From Agrilactobacillus composti DSM 18527 = JCM 14202 (GTDB lineage Bacteria > Bacillota > Bacilli > Lactobacillales > Lactobacillaceae), in contig NZ_AZGA01000084.1 in the NCBI RefSeq assembly GCF_001436375.1, positions 1-64,000 on the forward strand: a DNA stretch of 64,000 nucleotides, given 5' to 3'. The notes under the pieces are model-generated. The model did no database searches and was not told the DNA's origin. It saw only the letters and a program-made list of their open reading frames with translations. Shown piece by piece: positions 1-7,351 of this stretch. Position 1 is the stretch's first letter. Each line of letters starts with the position of its first letter. The translations under genes and the position numbers were made by a program.

Positions 1-95
1 TTTTTGCGTGATCTGCGTTACTAAATTTGTTCAAGTTATTTCTTGCAATCTGCCAATTATAAAAATATGTGATACATTAAGGTCATTCAAATATG

Positions 96-171
96 AATCA
101 CTAGGGGTGCCTTGAGCTGAGATTATACCCGTAGAACCTGATTTGGTTAAGACCAACGTAGGAAAGTGATT
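96..171 (+). ncRNA. TPP riboswitch (THI element) aptamer
   Basis: The conserved thiamine pyrophosphate aptamer blocks are visible: the GGGGTGCC stretch at 104-111, the CTGAGA block at 117-122, ACCC followed by GAACCTGAT at 127-141, and the closing AACGTAGGAAAGT part. A 7-bp P1 helix can be drawn between AATCACT (96-102) and AGTGATT (165-171). It lies directly upstream of tenA, a thiamin-salvage gene, which is a standard location for this riboswitch class. Confidence 0.95.
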
Positions 172-196
172 GTACCATCAACTTTTTTTCGGACGT

Positions 197-236
197 CTTC
201 CTTTGATTCGATTTGAAACTACAAATCAAAAGGGAG
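197..236 (+). promoter_or_regulatory. Ribosome-binding-site sequestering hairpin of the TPP riboswitch
   Basis: CTTCCTTTGATT (197-208) can pair with AATCAAAAGGGAG (224-236) with one bulged A, burying the AGGGAG Shine-Dalgarno sequence (231-236) of tenA. There is no terminator-like U-run hairpin between the aptamer and the gene, so the expression platform probably controls translation rather than transcription. The fold was read by eye, and the competing ligand-free pairing was not resolved. Confidence 0.6.
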
Positions 237-244
237 CTTTTTTT

Positions 245-964
245 ATGTTATTTTCTGAAGAATTAAAACAAAATGCCACACCAATTTTAAGTGCCATCGA
301 AGATCATCCTTTTGTCCAAGGTATTGCCACTGGGACCTTGCCAAAAGAGGCGCTGACCTTTTATGTGGGCCAGGATTTTAATTATTTAAATGCCTTCATC
401 AAGGTTTATGCGGCAGCTGTGGAAAAATGTCGCGATCGCTCGGACATGGCGATTTTTAACGAACAAATTAACTTTATTTTAAATAGTGAAATTCATCCCC
501 ACCACGTCTTTTGTAACGTGGCCGGGGTGCCTTACGAAAGCCTGCAACATGCAGTGCAGGCACCCATGACGTATTTGTATAACGAGCATATGTATAACGC
601 CGCCCGCACGGGAGATTTGATCGATATCGTGGCCGCTATGTTGCCGTGTCCTTGGACTTATTTTGAAATTGCCAATAAATTGATCGCCGAAGGTAAAAAC
701 AACGACGCCAATGTCTTCAAAGATTGGATCGATTTCTACGGTTCCATTGCCGATGATACCGATGCCAACTTATCGGATCGTTTCTTTGCCTTGATTGATC
801 GGGAAGCAGCCAATTATAACGCCGCGCGCTTGGCCGTTATCGAACGGCGCTTTATGCGCAGCTGTGAATTAGAATGGGATTTCTGGGAACAAGCTTACCG
901 CCAACAAGACTGGCAATTTACCCCCGCTAAAAACCTGCGCCAAGACCAAGTCATCCAACACTAA
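245..964 (+). CDS. tenA: TenA-type aminopyrimidine aminohydrolase / thiaminase II
   Basis: Thiamin salvage enzyme that hydrolyses aminopyrimidine breakdown products of thiamin in the cytoplasm. The 239-residue protein has the usual TenA length and all-helical pattern. Asp44, Tyr47 and Cys135 (in LPCPW) sit at the same numbers as the catalytic residues of Bacillus subtilis TenA, and the C-terminal LEWDFWEQAY segment carries the conserved Glu. The start is ATG at 245, eight bases after AGGGAG; the open frame runs further upstream but through the riboswitch, so a longer protein is unlikely. No other thi gene is adjacent, so this is a monocistronic salvage unit controlled by the TPP riboswitch. 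Confidence 0.93.
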   Translation: MLFSEELKQNATPILSAIEDHPFVQGIATGTLPKEALTFYVGQDFNYLNAFIKVYAAAVEKCRDRSDMAIFNEQINFILNSEIHPHHVFCNVAGVPYESLQHAVQAPMTYLYNEHMYNAARTGDLIDIVAAMLPCPWTYFEIANKLIAEGKNNDANVFKDWIDFYGSIADDTDANLSDRFFALIDREAANYNAARLAVIERRFMRSCELEWDFWEQAYRQQDWQFTPAKNLRQDQVIQH

Positions 965-1104
965 AGCCCTAGGCTAGTTAGGCCAACCTAGCTAGCCCAG
1001 TGGGTGAGGTCGATCTACTGGGATGTCTAGGTTCACGCCGACATCAAAAAAATCTATTGCACCAGATTATCAACTTCATATTTTGCCATGCAATTCCCTA
1101 TACG

Positions 1105-1140
1105 AATAACCCCGTCCATGACCAGCGGGGTTATTTTTTT
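1105..1140 (+). terminator. Rho-independent terminator after tenA
   Basis: A perfect 10-bp stem AATAACCCCG (1105-1114) / CGGGGTTATT (1126-1135) runs into a T-tract ending at 1140. Confidence 0.85.
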
Positions 1141-1228
1141 ATGTCCAGCCTACCCCAGAAACCAACTTAAGACTTAAATTCGTCCTGTAAAACAACAGTA
1201 AGTTTTGAGACAGTCTGTTATTTTGATA

Positions 1229-1255
1229 CAAAAAAAGAGGTCCAACTAGACCTCT
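1229..1255 (-). terminator. Terminator of the small membrane protein gene
   Basis: On the minus strand the stem AGAGGTC / GACCTCT (1236-1242 with 1249-1255) is followed by a run of seven T (A-run 1230-1236 on the plus strand). Confidence 0.8.
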
Positions 1256-1268
1256 GATAATTTCGTTT

Positions 1269-1562
1269 CTAATTTTTGCTTAAATCGCCTATTTTTTGGA
1301 TACTTTTACCTTTGGCAAATTCATAAATGAAATAAAAGAAATAGCTGACTAACCATTGAGATCCTAAAAATAACCAGTGATTTGTGGTCCAAGGCAGATT
1401 AGCCAAGGTGAAGAAGGTGAGCAACAAGCCATAAATAACAGGCACGACTTTGGCGGTGCGGGATGAGACTTGTTTGTACCCTAAAATGTATTGTAAAAGC
1501 AAAATCGTTGGAATGCCAAGTAGAACCGCGACAATTAATAATTCTTGTCCAAGCATCGCCAT
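1269..1562 (-). CDS. Small integral membrane protein, unknown function
   Basis: A 97-residue hydrophobic protein with three likely membrane segments: about residues 5-28, 39-57 and 65-82. The C-terminal tail is basic and polar. I do not recognise a family. The start is taken at the ATG at 1562, because GGAGG (1571-1575) is 8 bases upstream; an upstream in-frame ATG at 1577 overlaps that Shine-Dalgarno and is unlikely. It is monocistronic, with a near-consensus promoter and its own terminator. Confidence 0.75.
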   Translation of the reverse strand: MAMLGQELLIVAVLLGIPTILLLQYILGYKQVSSRTAKVVPVIYGLLLTFFTLANLPWTTNHWLFLGSQWLVSYFFYFIYEFAKGKSIQKIGDLSKN

Positions 1563-1600
1563 TTGTGCCACCTCCATTAGAATATTTTTAATTTAATATC

Positions 1601-1629
1601 ATATTAATGGATTTATGAATACTTGTCAA
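1601..1629 (-). promoter_or_regulatory. Sigma-A type promoter of the small membrane protein gene
   Basis: Reading the minus strand: TTGACA (1624-1629), a 17-bp spacer, TAATAT (1601-1606). The -35 hexamer is a perfect consensus. Transcription would start near 1594 and give a short leader before the GGAGG at 1571-1575. Confidence 0.8.
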
Positions 1630-1787
1630 ACTCCTGATACCACGGCAATACAGCATTTTCAAAATGATTATTAATTATCAGAGTGATTATTTTCTATTAA
1701 AATATGAGAATTAGTCTCATAAAGAGTTATGTAAATGAGGATTTATGTGATGTTACCGGACTTTTCTTAGTGTTGAAAAGTTATCTT

Positions 1788-1829
1788 AAAACAAATAAAG
1801 GCCCGAATGCATGAGGTGCGCATTCAGGC
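1788..1829 (-). terminator. Terminator after the 15-codon ORF
   Basis: The minus-strand stem GCCTGAATGC (1820-1829) / GCATTCGGGC (1801-1810), with one wobble pair, is followed by the T-rich CTTTATTTGTTTT. It sits 3 bases beyond the stop codon of the short ORF at 1832-1879. Confidence 0.75.
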
Positions 1830-1831
1830 TT

Positions 1832-1879
1832 TTAGGAACCAGATTTCATTGACTGTGAAGCTGAGTCAGATGAGGACAT
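1832..1879 (-). CDS. Possible 15-residue serine-rich peptide gene
   Basis: The frame reads MSSSDSASQSMKSGS followed by TAA. The ATG at 1879 is preceded by AGGAGTG with about 8 bases of spacing, and the stop is immediately followed by a rho-independent terminator. It lies 27 bases downstream of the 63-residue gene on the same strand, so both could be on one transcript. There is no hydrophobic leader, so it does not look like a secreted pheromone precursor. Seven of 15 residues are Ser. The frame is very short; translation is inferred only from the ribosome binding site and the terminator placement. Confidence 0.45.
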   Translation of the reverse strand: MSSSDSASQSMKSGS

Positions 1880-1906
1880 GGTTTTTTCACTCCTATTCAA
1901 TTGTTT

Positions 1907-2098
1907 TTAGGCGCCAATGGCTAAAATCTTGTTCATTTGTTCGTAATCCATCCCCATTTCATTGAGGGTCAGTAGTGTACGCTTCAAATCTTGATATTGG
2001 TCTTCGGTGTACTGCCGGTCGTCAATTTCAATATCAAAGTGATCACATATGGTGTAAAGCTCTTGGCTTAAACGGTGCTCAATATCTTGCTTTGTCAT
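1907..2098 (-). CDS. Small acidic protein, unknown function
   Basis: A 63-residue acidic protein predicted to be mostly helical, with no membrane segment and no recognised motif. The start ATG at 2098 has a near-perfect AAGGAGGTGA upstream, indicating strong translation. It may be cotranscribed with the 15-codon ORF just downstream. Function cannot be assigned from sequence; composition alone would fit a small regulatory or immunity-type protein, but nothing specific supports that. Confidence 0.7.
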   Translation of the reverse strand: MTKQDIEHRLSQELYTICDHFDIEIDDRQYTEDQYQDLKRTLLTLNEMGMDYEQMNKILAIGA

Positions 2099-2125
2099 AG
2101 CAATGTCACCTCCTTATGTAGGTAC

Positions 2126-2155
2126 ATTCTAACATGAATCTCTCATAAATCACAA
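2126..2155 (-). promoter_or_regulatory. Promoter of the 63-residue gene
   Basis: Minus strand: TTGTGA (2150-2155), 18-bp spacer, TAGAAT (2126-2131). Confidence 0.6.
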
Positions 2156-2203
2156 CATTTTTATAATATTTGCCAAAATTTTTGAGAATCATGAAATGTT
2201 AGC

Positions 2204-3166
2204 TTAGTTCACAGAGGTTTCATTTAATAACGGTGTTTCGCTGACAGCTTCGGTCACCACGGCATCATTGAATAAAAAGTTATTGATAATAAATAAGACT
2301 TTAGGGTTATCATGCATGACGGAGTGCTCGCCATCCAGGCCATGAACTTCGATTTCATGATAGACGGCAGCCGTGTCCCGTAGCAGGTAATTAACCGATT
2401 TAGCGGAGTTGACGGTGATGTATTTGTCGCTGTTGAACCCAGTATCGGTATTGCCATAAATATTTAATACTTTGGCATTTTTAGGAAAATCTTTTTTATG
2501 GAAAAACCAATATAAATAATGGGGGTTCATTAATAAGGGCCGTCCGGAAACGGTCAAGGGATTTAAATTAGGGATATCCCCTAGGGCGATGACCCCATTA
2601 AAGGGACCTGCTACTAAAATTACTTTATTTAAAGTGGGAAATTTCGGATCATCATGATTTTCCAACAGACAGTTTAAAAGGGCAGTGGCGCCCACAGAAT
2701 GACCCACGGCGTTAAATTTTACAAAGCCAAAACGTTTTTTCAAGGTGGGCAACACTAATTCCAACCAGCGGGAATGCATGCGCATGCTGGCGATATTTTC
2801 TTCAAAAATGATTTGCACGATAGGATTGTCATTATCTGTCCAAGTGCCTTGATAGCGAATTCGGCCGCGCCAGTCTACGATGACCCGCAAAAAGTCAGCT
2901 TGGTGGGTGAATTCAATGGCCGACTCTACCATTTTTTCAGTAGTAGTCAAGCCGCCCCGAAAACCATGGACAAAAATAGTGGGGATTTGTTGGGCATGAT
3001 TGGGTAAGGTGTGGGGCGTGACTTTAGATAGGTCCAACCCCTGAACAAGTTTTTTAGGCAACAGACTGTACGTCAAAGCAGCCGCAATGTAAAAGAGGGC
3101 CTTGATCTTCCCCTTAAAGCCACGCATGGCGGTTGTTTGAATGATTGAATCCGGTTTTGCTTTCAA
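2204..3166 (-). CDS. Alpha/beta hydrolase, DUF915 family
   Basis: About 320 residues. A hydrophobic segment near the N-terminus (ALFYIAAALTYSLL) probably anchors or exports the protein. The hydrolase core starts at FVHGFRGG (oxyanion region) and contains the nucleophile elbow GHSVG; a late His in HDNPK or GEHS could complete the triad. DUF915 proteins are Firmicute serine hydrolases whose substrates are mostly unknown. The start is set at TTG 3166, six bases after AGAGGTG (3174-3180); a TTG at 3190 has no ribosome binding site. It is transcribed divergently from the MFS gene. Confidence 0.8.
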   Translation of the reverse strand: MKAKPDSIIQTTAMRGFKGKIKALFYIAAALTYSLLPKKLVQGLDLSKVTPHTLPNHAQQIPTIFVHGFRGGLTTTEKMVESAIEFTHQADFLRVIVDWRGRIRYQGTWTDNDNPIVQIIFEENIASMRMHSRWLELVLPTLKKRFGFVKFNAVGHSVGATALLNCLLENHDDPKFPTLNKVILVAGPFNGVIALGDIPNLNPLTVSGRPLLMNPHYLYWFFHKKDFPKNAKVLNIYGNTDTGFNSDKYITVNSAKSVNYLLRDTAAVYHEIEVHGLDGEHSVMHDNPKVLFIINNFLFNDAVVTEAVSETPLLNETSVN

Positions 3167-3248
3167 AAGTCTGCACCTCTTCTTCGTCAATAAAGCTATT
3201 TATCTACTATAACATATTCACTCACGTGTATTTAACAAATTATTAGAG

Positions 3249-3267
3249 GAATTATTAATAATAATTC
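3249..3267. promoter_or_regulatory. Inverted repeat, likely operator
   Basis: GAATTATT-AAT-AATAATTC is a perfect 8-bp dyad with a 3-base centre. It lies between two divergent genes and ends 3 bases before the -35 hexamer of the MFS promoter. The AT-rich dyad resembles Fur/PerR- or MarR-type operators; the protein that binds it is unknown. Confidence 0.5.
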
Positions 3268-3270
3268 TTA

Positions 3271-3298
3271 TTTACATCTTTGGGGTTAGGGGTATCAT
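3271..3298 (+). promoter_or_regulatory. Promoter upstream of the MFS leader RNA
   Basis: TTTACA (3271-3276), 16-bp spacer, TATCAT (3293-3298). Transcription would start about 15 bases before the structured leader. Confidence 0.5.
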
Positions 3299-3320
3299 AG
3301 AATAGGCACCATAATTATTA

Positions 3321-3403
3321 GCAGGCCATGTTACATCAAACAACGCTGAGGCAACCCTTAGCTTGTTCGGCATTGAACAGCTGCTTGATGTGCTATGGCC
3401 TGC
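3321..3403 (+). ncRNA. Structured leader RNA with a three-way junction (unclassified)
   Basis: A long closing stem pairs GCAGGCCAT (3321-3329) with ATGGCCTGC (3395-3403) and continues through wobble pairs into ACATCAA (3333-3339) / TTGATGT (3385-3391). Two hairpins sit inside: GCTGAGG / CCTTAGC (3345-3351 / 3356-3362) and TGTTC / GAACA (3364-3368 / 3375-3379). The stem ends two bases before the Shine-Dalgarno of the MFS gene, so folding could control translation. It does not match the riboswitch consensus patterns I know (TPP, purine, SAM, THF, Mn, guanidine). Confidence 0.55.
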
Positions 3404-3418
3404 TTGGGAGGCATTCTT

Positions 3419-4828
3419 TTGAACACACAAAGCACCACTGCCAAAAGTTCTGGCAAACGCAATTTATTCATCTTCACCTTGTTATTGGGTACCTTTAGCA
3501 TGTCCATCAGTCAATCATCACTATCCACGGCATACCCCACGTTGATGCGGACCTTTAATGTCACCGCGGATACCGTCCAGTGGCTGACTACTGGTTTCAT
3601 GCTGGTGATGAGTATTCTCATTCCGGTGAGTCCCTGGTTGTTGCATAATATCCCCTTTAAGCGGTTATTTCAAGGCATTATTGCCATTTTTTTCATCGGG
3701 ACTTTATTTTGCATCTTGGCACCTAACTTTCCCATGCTGCTCATTGGCCGAATTCTAGAAGCCATTGCGGTGGGGATCATCTTTCCTAGCTATCAAACCG
3801 TATTATTGACCATTACGCCCAAGAAACAGCGGGGAGGTACCATGGGCTTAGCCGGCTTGGTCATGGGCAGTGCCCTAGCGGTAGGCCCGATTATTTCCGG
3901 GGTCTTGCTGCAGTTTTTCAGTTGGCAAGGACTGTTTATTTTATTCTTGATCATGATGGTGATCACCTTTGTTTTGTCCCTAGGCGCCATTAAAGATGTG
4001 ATGACTCTAGAAAAAAGCAGCATTGATGGCCTGTCCGTTGTTTTAGCTGCCGGTTTTCCCGGGGTGTTATGGGTTTTGACGGAGTTTGTCCACGGCGGCT
4101 TTCATAGTTGGCTGGCCTGGGTGATCCTCGTGGCCAGTATTATTGGCATGGTTTGGTTTGTTGGCCGCCAATTACGCGCCAGTAAGCCGTTATTACAATT
4201 AAAAGTCTTTGCTTCCAAAATTTATACCATGTCCGTGTTCTTAACAGGTATTTCTTATATTGCTTTAATTGTTACCACCATTATCATGCCGCTTTACTTC
4301 CAACAAGTTTTACATATCTCACCATTAATGTCTGGGCTTTCCTTGGTGCCCGCAGCGGTGGTGCTGAGCTTGTTAAATCCGATTTCTGGTCGCTTATTGG
4401 ATAAAGTCGGCGGGACGTTTGTCATTCGAATTGGGATGTGCTTGATCATCGTGGGGATGGGGCTAATGGCTTTATTTGCCAATGCCCAACTCTTGGGGAT
4501 CGCCATTTTAGCAGCAATCATTACGGAAAGTGGCAATGCTTTTGTCATGATGCCGGCTGTCACGTGGGGCGCTAATGCATTGACGAAAGATTTATTAGCT
4601 GATGCCACAGCGGTTACCACCACGGTTCGGCAAATTTTAGGGTCCTTAGGGGTCATGGTAGCCACAGAAATTTTGACCGTCGTGACACAACTGCATCAAG
4701 CAACTGCGGGGGCAGCTGGGGCTCAGTTATTAGGTTTTCGCGTCACCTTCATCGTCTTTATGCTTGTGGGGGTTTTAGGGCTCTTGTTGACGCTGACCAT
4801 GGGGCATTTATCTAAAACCCAAGCATAG
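3419..4828 (+). CDS. MFS multidrug exporter, DHA2 (EmrB/QacA-like) family
   Basis: A 469-residue, strongly hydrophobic protein with about 14 membrane segments, as in the DHA2 drug:proton antiporters. The family motif C region is visible in GLAGLVMGSALAVGPIISG, and motif A-like residues occur around residues 100-110 (GRILEAIAVG). It probably exports a toxic amphipathic compound. The start is TTG 3419, seven bases after GGGAGG (3406-3411); an ATG at 3395 lies inside the leader hairpin and has no ribosome binding site. The structured leader and upstream operator suggest inducible expression. The substrate cannot be told from sequence. Confidence 0.88.
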   Translation: MNTQSTTAKSSGKRNLFIFTLLLGTFSMSISQSSLSTAYPTLMRTFNVTADTVQWLTTGFMLVMSILIPVSPWLLHNIPFKRLFQGIIAIFFIGTLFCILAPNFPMLLIGRILEAIAVGIIFPSYQTVLLTITPKKQRGGTMGLAGLVMGSALAVGPIISGVLLQFFSWQGLFILFLIMMVITFVLSLGAIKDVMTLEKSSIDGLSVVLAAGFPGVLWVLTEFVHGGFHSWLAWVILVASIIGMVWFVGRQLRASKPLLQLKVFASKIYTMSVFLTGISYIALIVTTIIMPLYFQQVLHISPLMSGLSLVPAAVVLSLLNPISGRLLDKVGGTFVIRIGMCLIIVGMGLMALFANAQLLGIAILAAIITESGNAFVMMPAVTWGANALTKDLLADATAVTTTVRQILGSLGVMVATEILTVVTQLHQATAGAAGAQLLGFRVTFIVFMLVGVLGLLLTLTMGHLSKTQA

Positions 4829-4875
4829 ATGTTATAATTTGGACATTGACAACGTTATTTGAGGAGGTTTTTGTG

Positions 4876-5904
4876 ATGACACTACCAACTACAACCAAAG
4901 CCATTGGTTTTTACGAGGGGTTTGAATTAAAGGGTGATCAGCCCGGTTTTCAAGATCTAGTTTTACCTATGCCGGTCTTAAAAGCACAAGATTTATTGGT
5001 CCAGGTCCAAGCCGTGTCCGTGAACCCAGTGGACACTAAGCAACGTCAGACCCAAGTTAAAACAACTAAACCGCGGATTTTAGGTTTTGATGGCGTGGGC
5101 CAAGTCGTGGCCAAAGGTGAAGCGGTGGCTGACTTTGCCCTAGGGGACATGGTTTATTACGCTGGCACGACGAAACGGCCTGGCTCAAATATGGCCTACC
5201 AAGCCATTGATAGCCGCCTGGTGGCTGAAAAACCCACGACGTTAGATGTCAATGCCAGCGCAGCGCTACCTTTGACCAGTTTGACGGCTTGGGAGTTACT
5301 TTTTGAAAAGTTAGGCTTTACCCCAGCACCTGGGGCCAATCAGGGTCAAAAGATCCTAGTGGTCAATGGCGCTGGTGGTGTGGGTTCTATGTTGATGCAA
5401 TTGGCCAAGTGGAGTGGCCTGCGGGTTTACGCCACTGCCAGTAATCAAAATTTTGATTGGCTGATGCAATATGGCGCCGATGTGACTTTGGATTATCACC
5501 AAAACATTGCCGAACAATTACGGGCAGTGGATATTGTCAATGTGGACGGCATTGCGATTTTGTATAATCCCACCAACTACTTCCAAATGGCCGCCGATCT
5601 GATCAAACCCTTCGGCCATATTGCCTCATTGGTAGACGTTCAAACGCTGCCCATTGGCTTATTAAAGCCTAAATCCGCCAGCTTTGATTGGGAGTTCATG
5701 TTTACCAAGTCCGATTATAATGTGAATATGGCTAGCCAAGGACGAATCCTGCAACAAGTGGCGCAATTGGTAGACCAAGGTGTACTTAAATCCACTTTGC
5801 GGGAAGTTATTCCGGGTATTAACGCCCAGACCCTGACCCAGGCACACCGTCAGATTGAAGGGGGCCATACCAAAGGTAAGATTGTCCTCTCTGGGGAATT
5901 TTAG
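4876..5904 (+). CDS. Zinc-type alcohol dehydrogenase-like / NADPH:quinone reductase family protein
   Basis: A 342-residue medium-chain dehydrogenase. The N-terminal GroES-like fold runs to about residue 130 (DLLVQVQAVSVNPVDTK, then FDGVGQVV). A Rossmann domain carries the NADP-binding motif VVNGAGGVGS near residue 160. The zinc-ligand cysteines of true alcohol dehydrogenases are missing, so it belongs with the zinc-free quinone-reductase-like group, probably acting on quinones or enals. The start is ATG 4876, eight bases after GAGGAGG. It follows the MFS gene by 47 bases and may be cotranscribed with it. Confidence 0.85.
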   Translation: MTLPTTTKAIGFYEGFELKGDQPGFQDLVLPMPVLKAQDLLVQVQAVSVNPVDTKQRQTQVKTTKPRILGFDGVGQVVAKGEAVADFALGDMVYYAGTTKRPGSNMAYQAIDSRLVAEKPTTLDVNASAALPLTSLTAWELLFEKLGFTPAPGANQGQKILVVNGAGGVGSMLMQLAKWSGLRVYATASNQNFDWLMQYGADVTLDYHQNIAEQLRAVDIVNVDGIAILYNPTNYFQMAADLIKPFGHIASLVDVQTLPIGLLKPKSASFDWEFMFTKSDYNVNMASQGRILQQVAQLVDQGVLKSTLREVIPGINAQTLTQAHRQIEGGHTKGKIVLSGEF

Positions 5905-5917
5905 GGAAAACTATTAG

Positions 5918-5945
5918 TGAATACGCTACCAATTACTGTTATAAT
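5918..5945 (+). promoter_or_regulatory. cre-like CcpA site and extended -10 promoter of ackA
   Basis: TGAATACGCTACCA (5918-5931) matches the catabolite-responsive element TGWAARCGYTWNCW at 13 of 14 positions. The extended -10 TGTTATAAT ends at 5945. The cre covers the -35 position of this promoter, so CcpA bound here would be expected to block rather than activate it, unlike the upstream activating cre of Bacillus ackA. Confidence 0.55.
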
Positions 5946-5986
5946 AGAATTCGATACTTTTTGATACTTGATTTGGAGGAATTATT

Positions 5987-7198
5987 ATGGTAAAAGTAAT
6001 GGCTGTCAACGCCGGCAGTTCCACATTAAAATGGCAATTGTTCGATATGCCATCTGAAACAAAAATCGCCGGGGGGATGATTGACCGTTTGGGTCATGAA
6101 AATGCCAGATTTATCGCTGAATATGGCGATGGGCAGAAATTTGAAAAACAAGAAGCCATTACCACCAATGAATTGGCAGCGGCTAAAATTTTGACCCGTT
6201 TAAAGGAATTAGGGATCGTTCAACATTTGGAAGAAATCCAAGGCGTCGGCCATCGGGTCGTCGCTGGTGGAGAACTCTTTAAGGGTTCGACCCGGGTGAC
6301 CCCTCAGGTAATTGATCAAATCAATCAATTGACGGAATATGCCCCTTTGCATAATCCGATTCAAGCCTATTATATTAATGTATTCACCGAATTATTGCCC
6401 CATGCCACACAGGTTGCCGTTTTTGACACCGCCTTTTTCAGCACCTTGGAACCAGAAGATTACTTGTATAGTGTGGATTTAGACTACTACAAGCAATTTA
6501 GAGCCCGCAAATATGGGGCCCATGGGACCAGTCACCGTTATGTAGCGGCTAGAGCGGCAGAATTAATGGGTAAACCCCTAGAAGATTTGAAATTGATCAC
6601 CCTGCATTTAGGCAGTGGCGCTTCCATTTCTGCTATTGACGGCGGCAAAGCTATTGATACGTCCATGGGCTTCACCCCACTAGCTGGGATCACCATGGGG
6701 ACGCGTTCTGGGGATATCGATCCTTCTTTGATTCCATTTTTGATGAAGAAATTAGGCCTGACTGACATCAACGATTTTATTGATATCTTAAACAGTAAAT
6801 CCGGTCTGTTGGGTATTTCGGGCTTGTCCGCTGATATGCGGGACTTAGAAGACACTGAAGCTACCAATGAACGTTCGGCTTTGGCTTTGAAGATTTTTGT
6901 CAACCGGGTTGTGAAATACGTTGGGGCATATGTGGCGCGCCTCGGAGGCGTAGATGGCATCGTCTTCACTGCCGGCAGTGGTGAAAATGGGATTGATTTA
7001 CGCCAACGCATTGGGGACCAACTTAGTGCTTTCGGGGTTCAAATTGATCCAGAACGGAATCACGTTCGGGGTAAAGAACGCCTGATCAGCCCTGACGACG
7101 CAAGCGTCCAGGCCTTTGTGATCCCAACCAACGAAGAATTAATGATCAGTCGGGACACATATCATTTACATCAAGAAGATTTGGAAAAACAACGCTAA
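5987..7198 (+). CDS. ackA: Acetate kinase
   Basis: Converts acetyl phosphate plus ADP to acetate plus ATP, the ATP-yielding last step of acetate fermentation. Length 403, typical. The N-terminal phosphate-binding motif NAGSSTLKW, the HGTSHRY segment and the GITMGTRSGDIDP signature are all present, as is the GSGASI loop. The ATG has GGAGG upstream. It is monocistronic, with a cre-overlapped promoter and a strong terminator at 7240-7286. No pta gene is in the window. Confidence 0.97.
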   Translation: MVKVMAVNAGSSTLKWQLFDMPSETKIAGGMIDRLGHENARFIAEYGDGQKFEKQEAITTNELAAAKILTRLKELGIVQHLEEIQGVGHRVVAGGELFKGSTRVTPQVIDQINQLTEYAPLHNPIQAYYINVFTELLPHATQVAVFDTAFFSTLEPEDYLYSVDLDYYKQFRARKYGAHGTSHRYVAARAAELMGKPLEDLKLITLHLGSGASISAIDGGKAIDTSMGFTPLAGITMGTRSGDIDPSLIPFLMKKLGLTDINDFIDILNSKSGLLGISGLSADMRDLEDTEATNERSALALKIFVNRVVKYVGAYVARLGGVDGIVFTAGSGENGIDLRQRIGDQLSAFGVQIDPERNHVRGKERLISPDDASVQAFVIPTNEELMISRDTYHLHQEDLEKQR

Positions 7199-7239
7199 TA
7201 TTTCGCCCAATTGTCCTGTGAAAAAACAACGATTGGTTA

Positions 7240-7286
7240 AAAATAAGGCTAGGGCCACATTAAATTTGTGGTACTAGCCTTATTTT
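7240..7286 (+). terminator. Terminator after ackA
   Basis: A 13-bp stem AAAATAAGGCTAG (7240-7252) / CTAGCCTTATTTT (7274-7286). The A and T tracts on both sides mean it could work in both directions. Confidence 0.85.
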
Positions 7287-7351
7287 GGTATATTGCATGG
7301 TAGAATAACAATATATTTTATGTGCAAACAAATGCTTATGGAGGGTTTATT

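Larger units (their letters stand above)
965..1268. other. Intergenic stretch between tenA and a convergent small gene
   Basis: This stretch of about 300 bases has no convincing ORF. It holds a set of short imperfect stem-loops at 968-1045 (for example GATGTC at 1022-1027 pairing with GACATC at 1040-1045), a strong plus-strand terminator at 1105-1140 and a minus-strand terminator at 1229-1255. Confidence 0.6.

Noticed and set aside
170-244. An N-terminal extension of TenA of 25 residues
   Set aside because: The extension begins inside the riboswitch and has no ribosome binding site; the ATG at 245 has a good one and gives the normal TenA length.
968-1045. A structured RNA downstream of tenA
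   Set aside because: Several short complementary stretches exist, but they compete with each other and no overall fold or known motif emerges.
3395-3418. ATG at 3395 as start of the MFS protein
   Set aside because: It lies within the closing stem of the leader hairpin, has no Shine-Dalgarno, and would add residues not fitting the first membrane segment; TTG 3419 has GGGAGG at ideal spacing.
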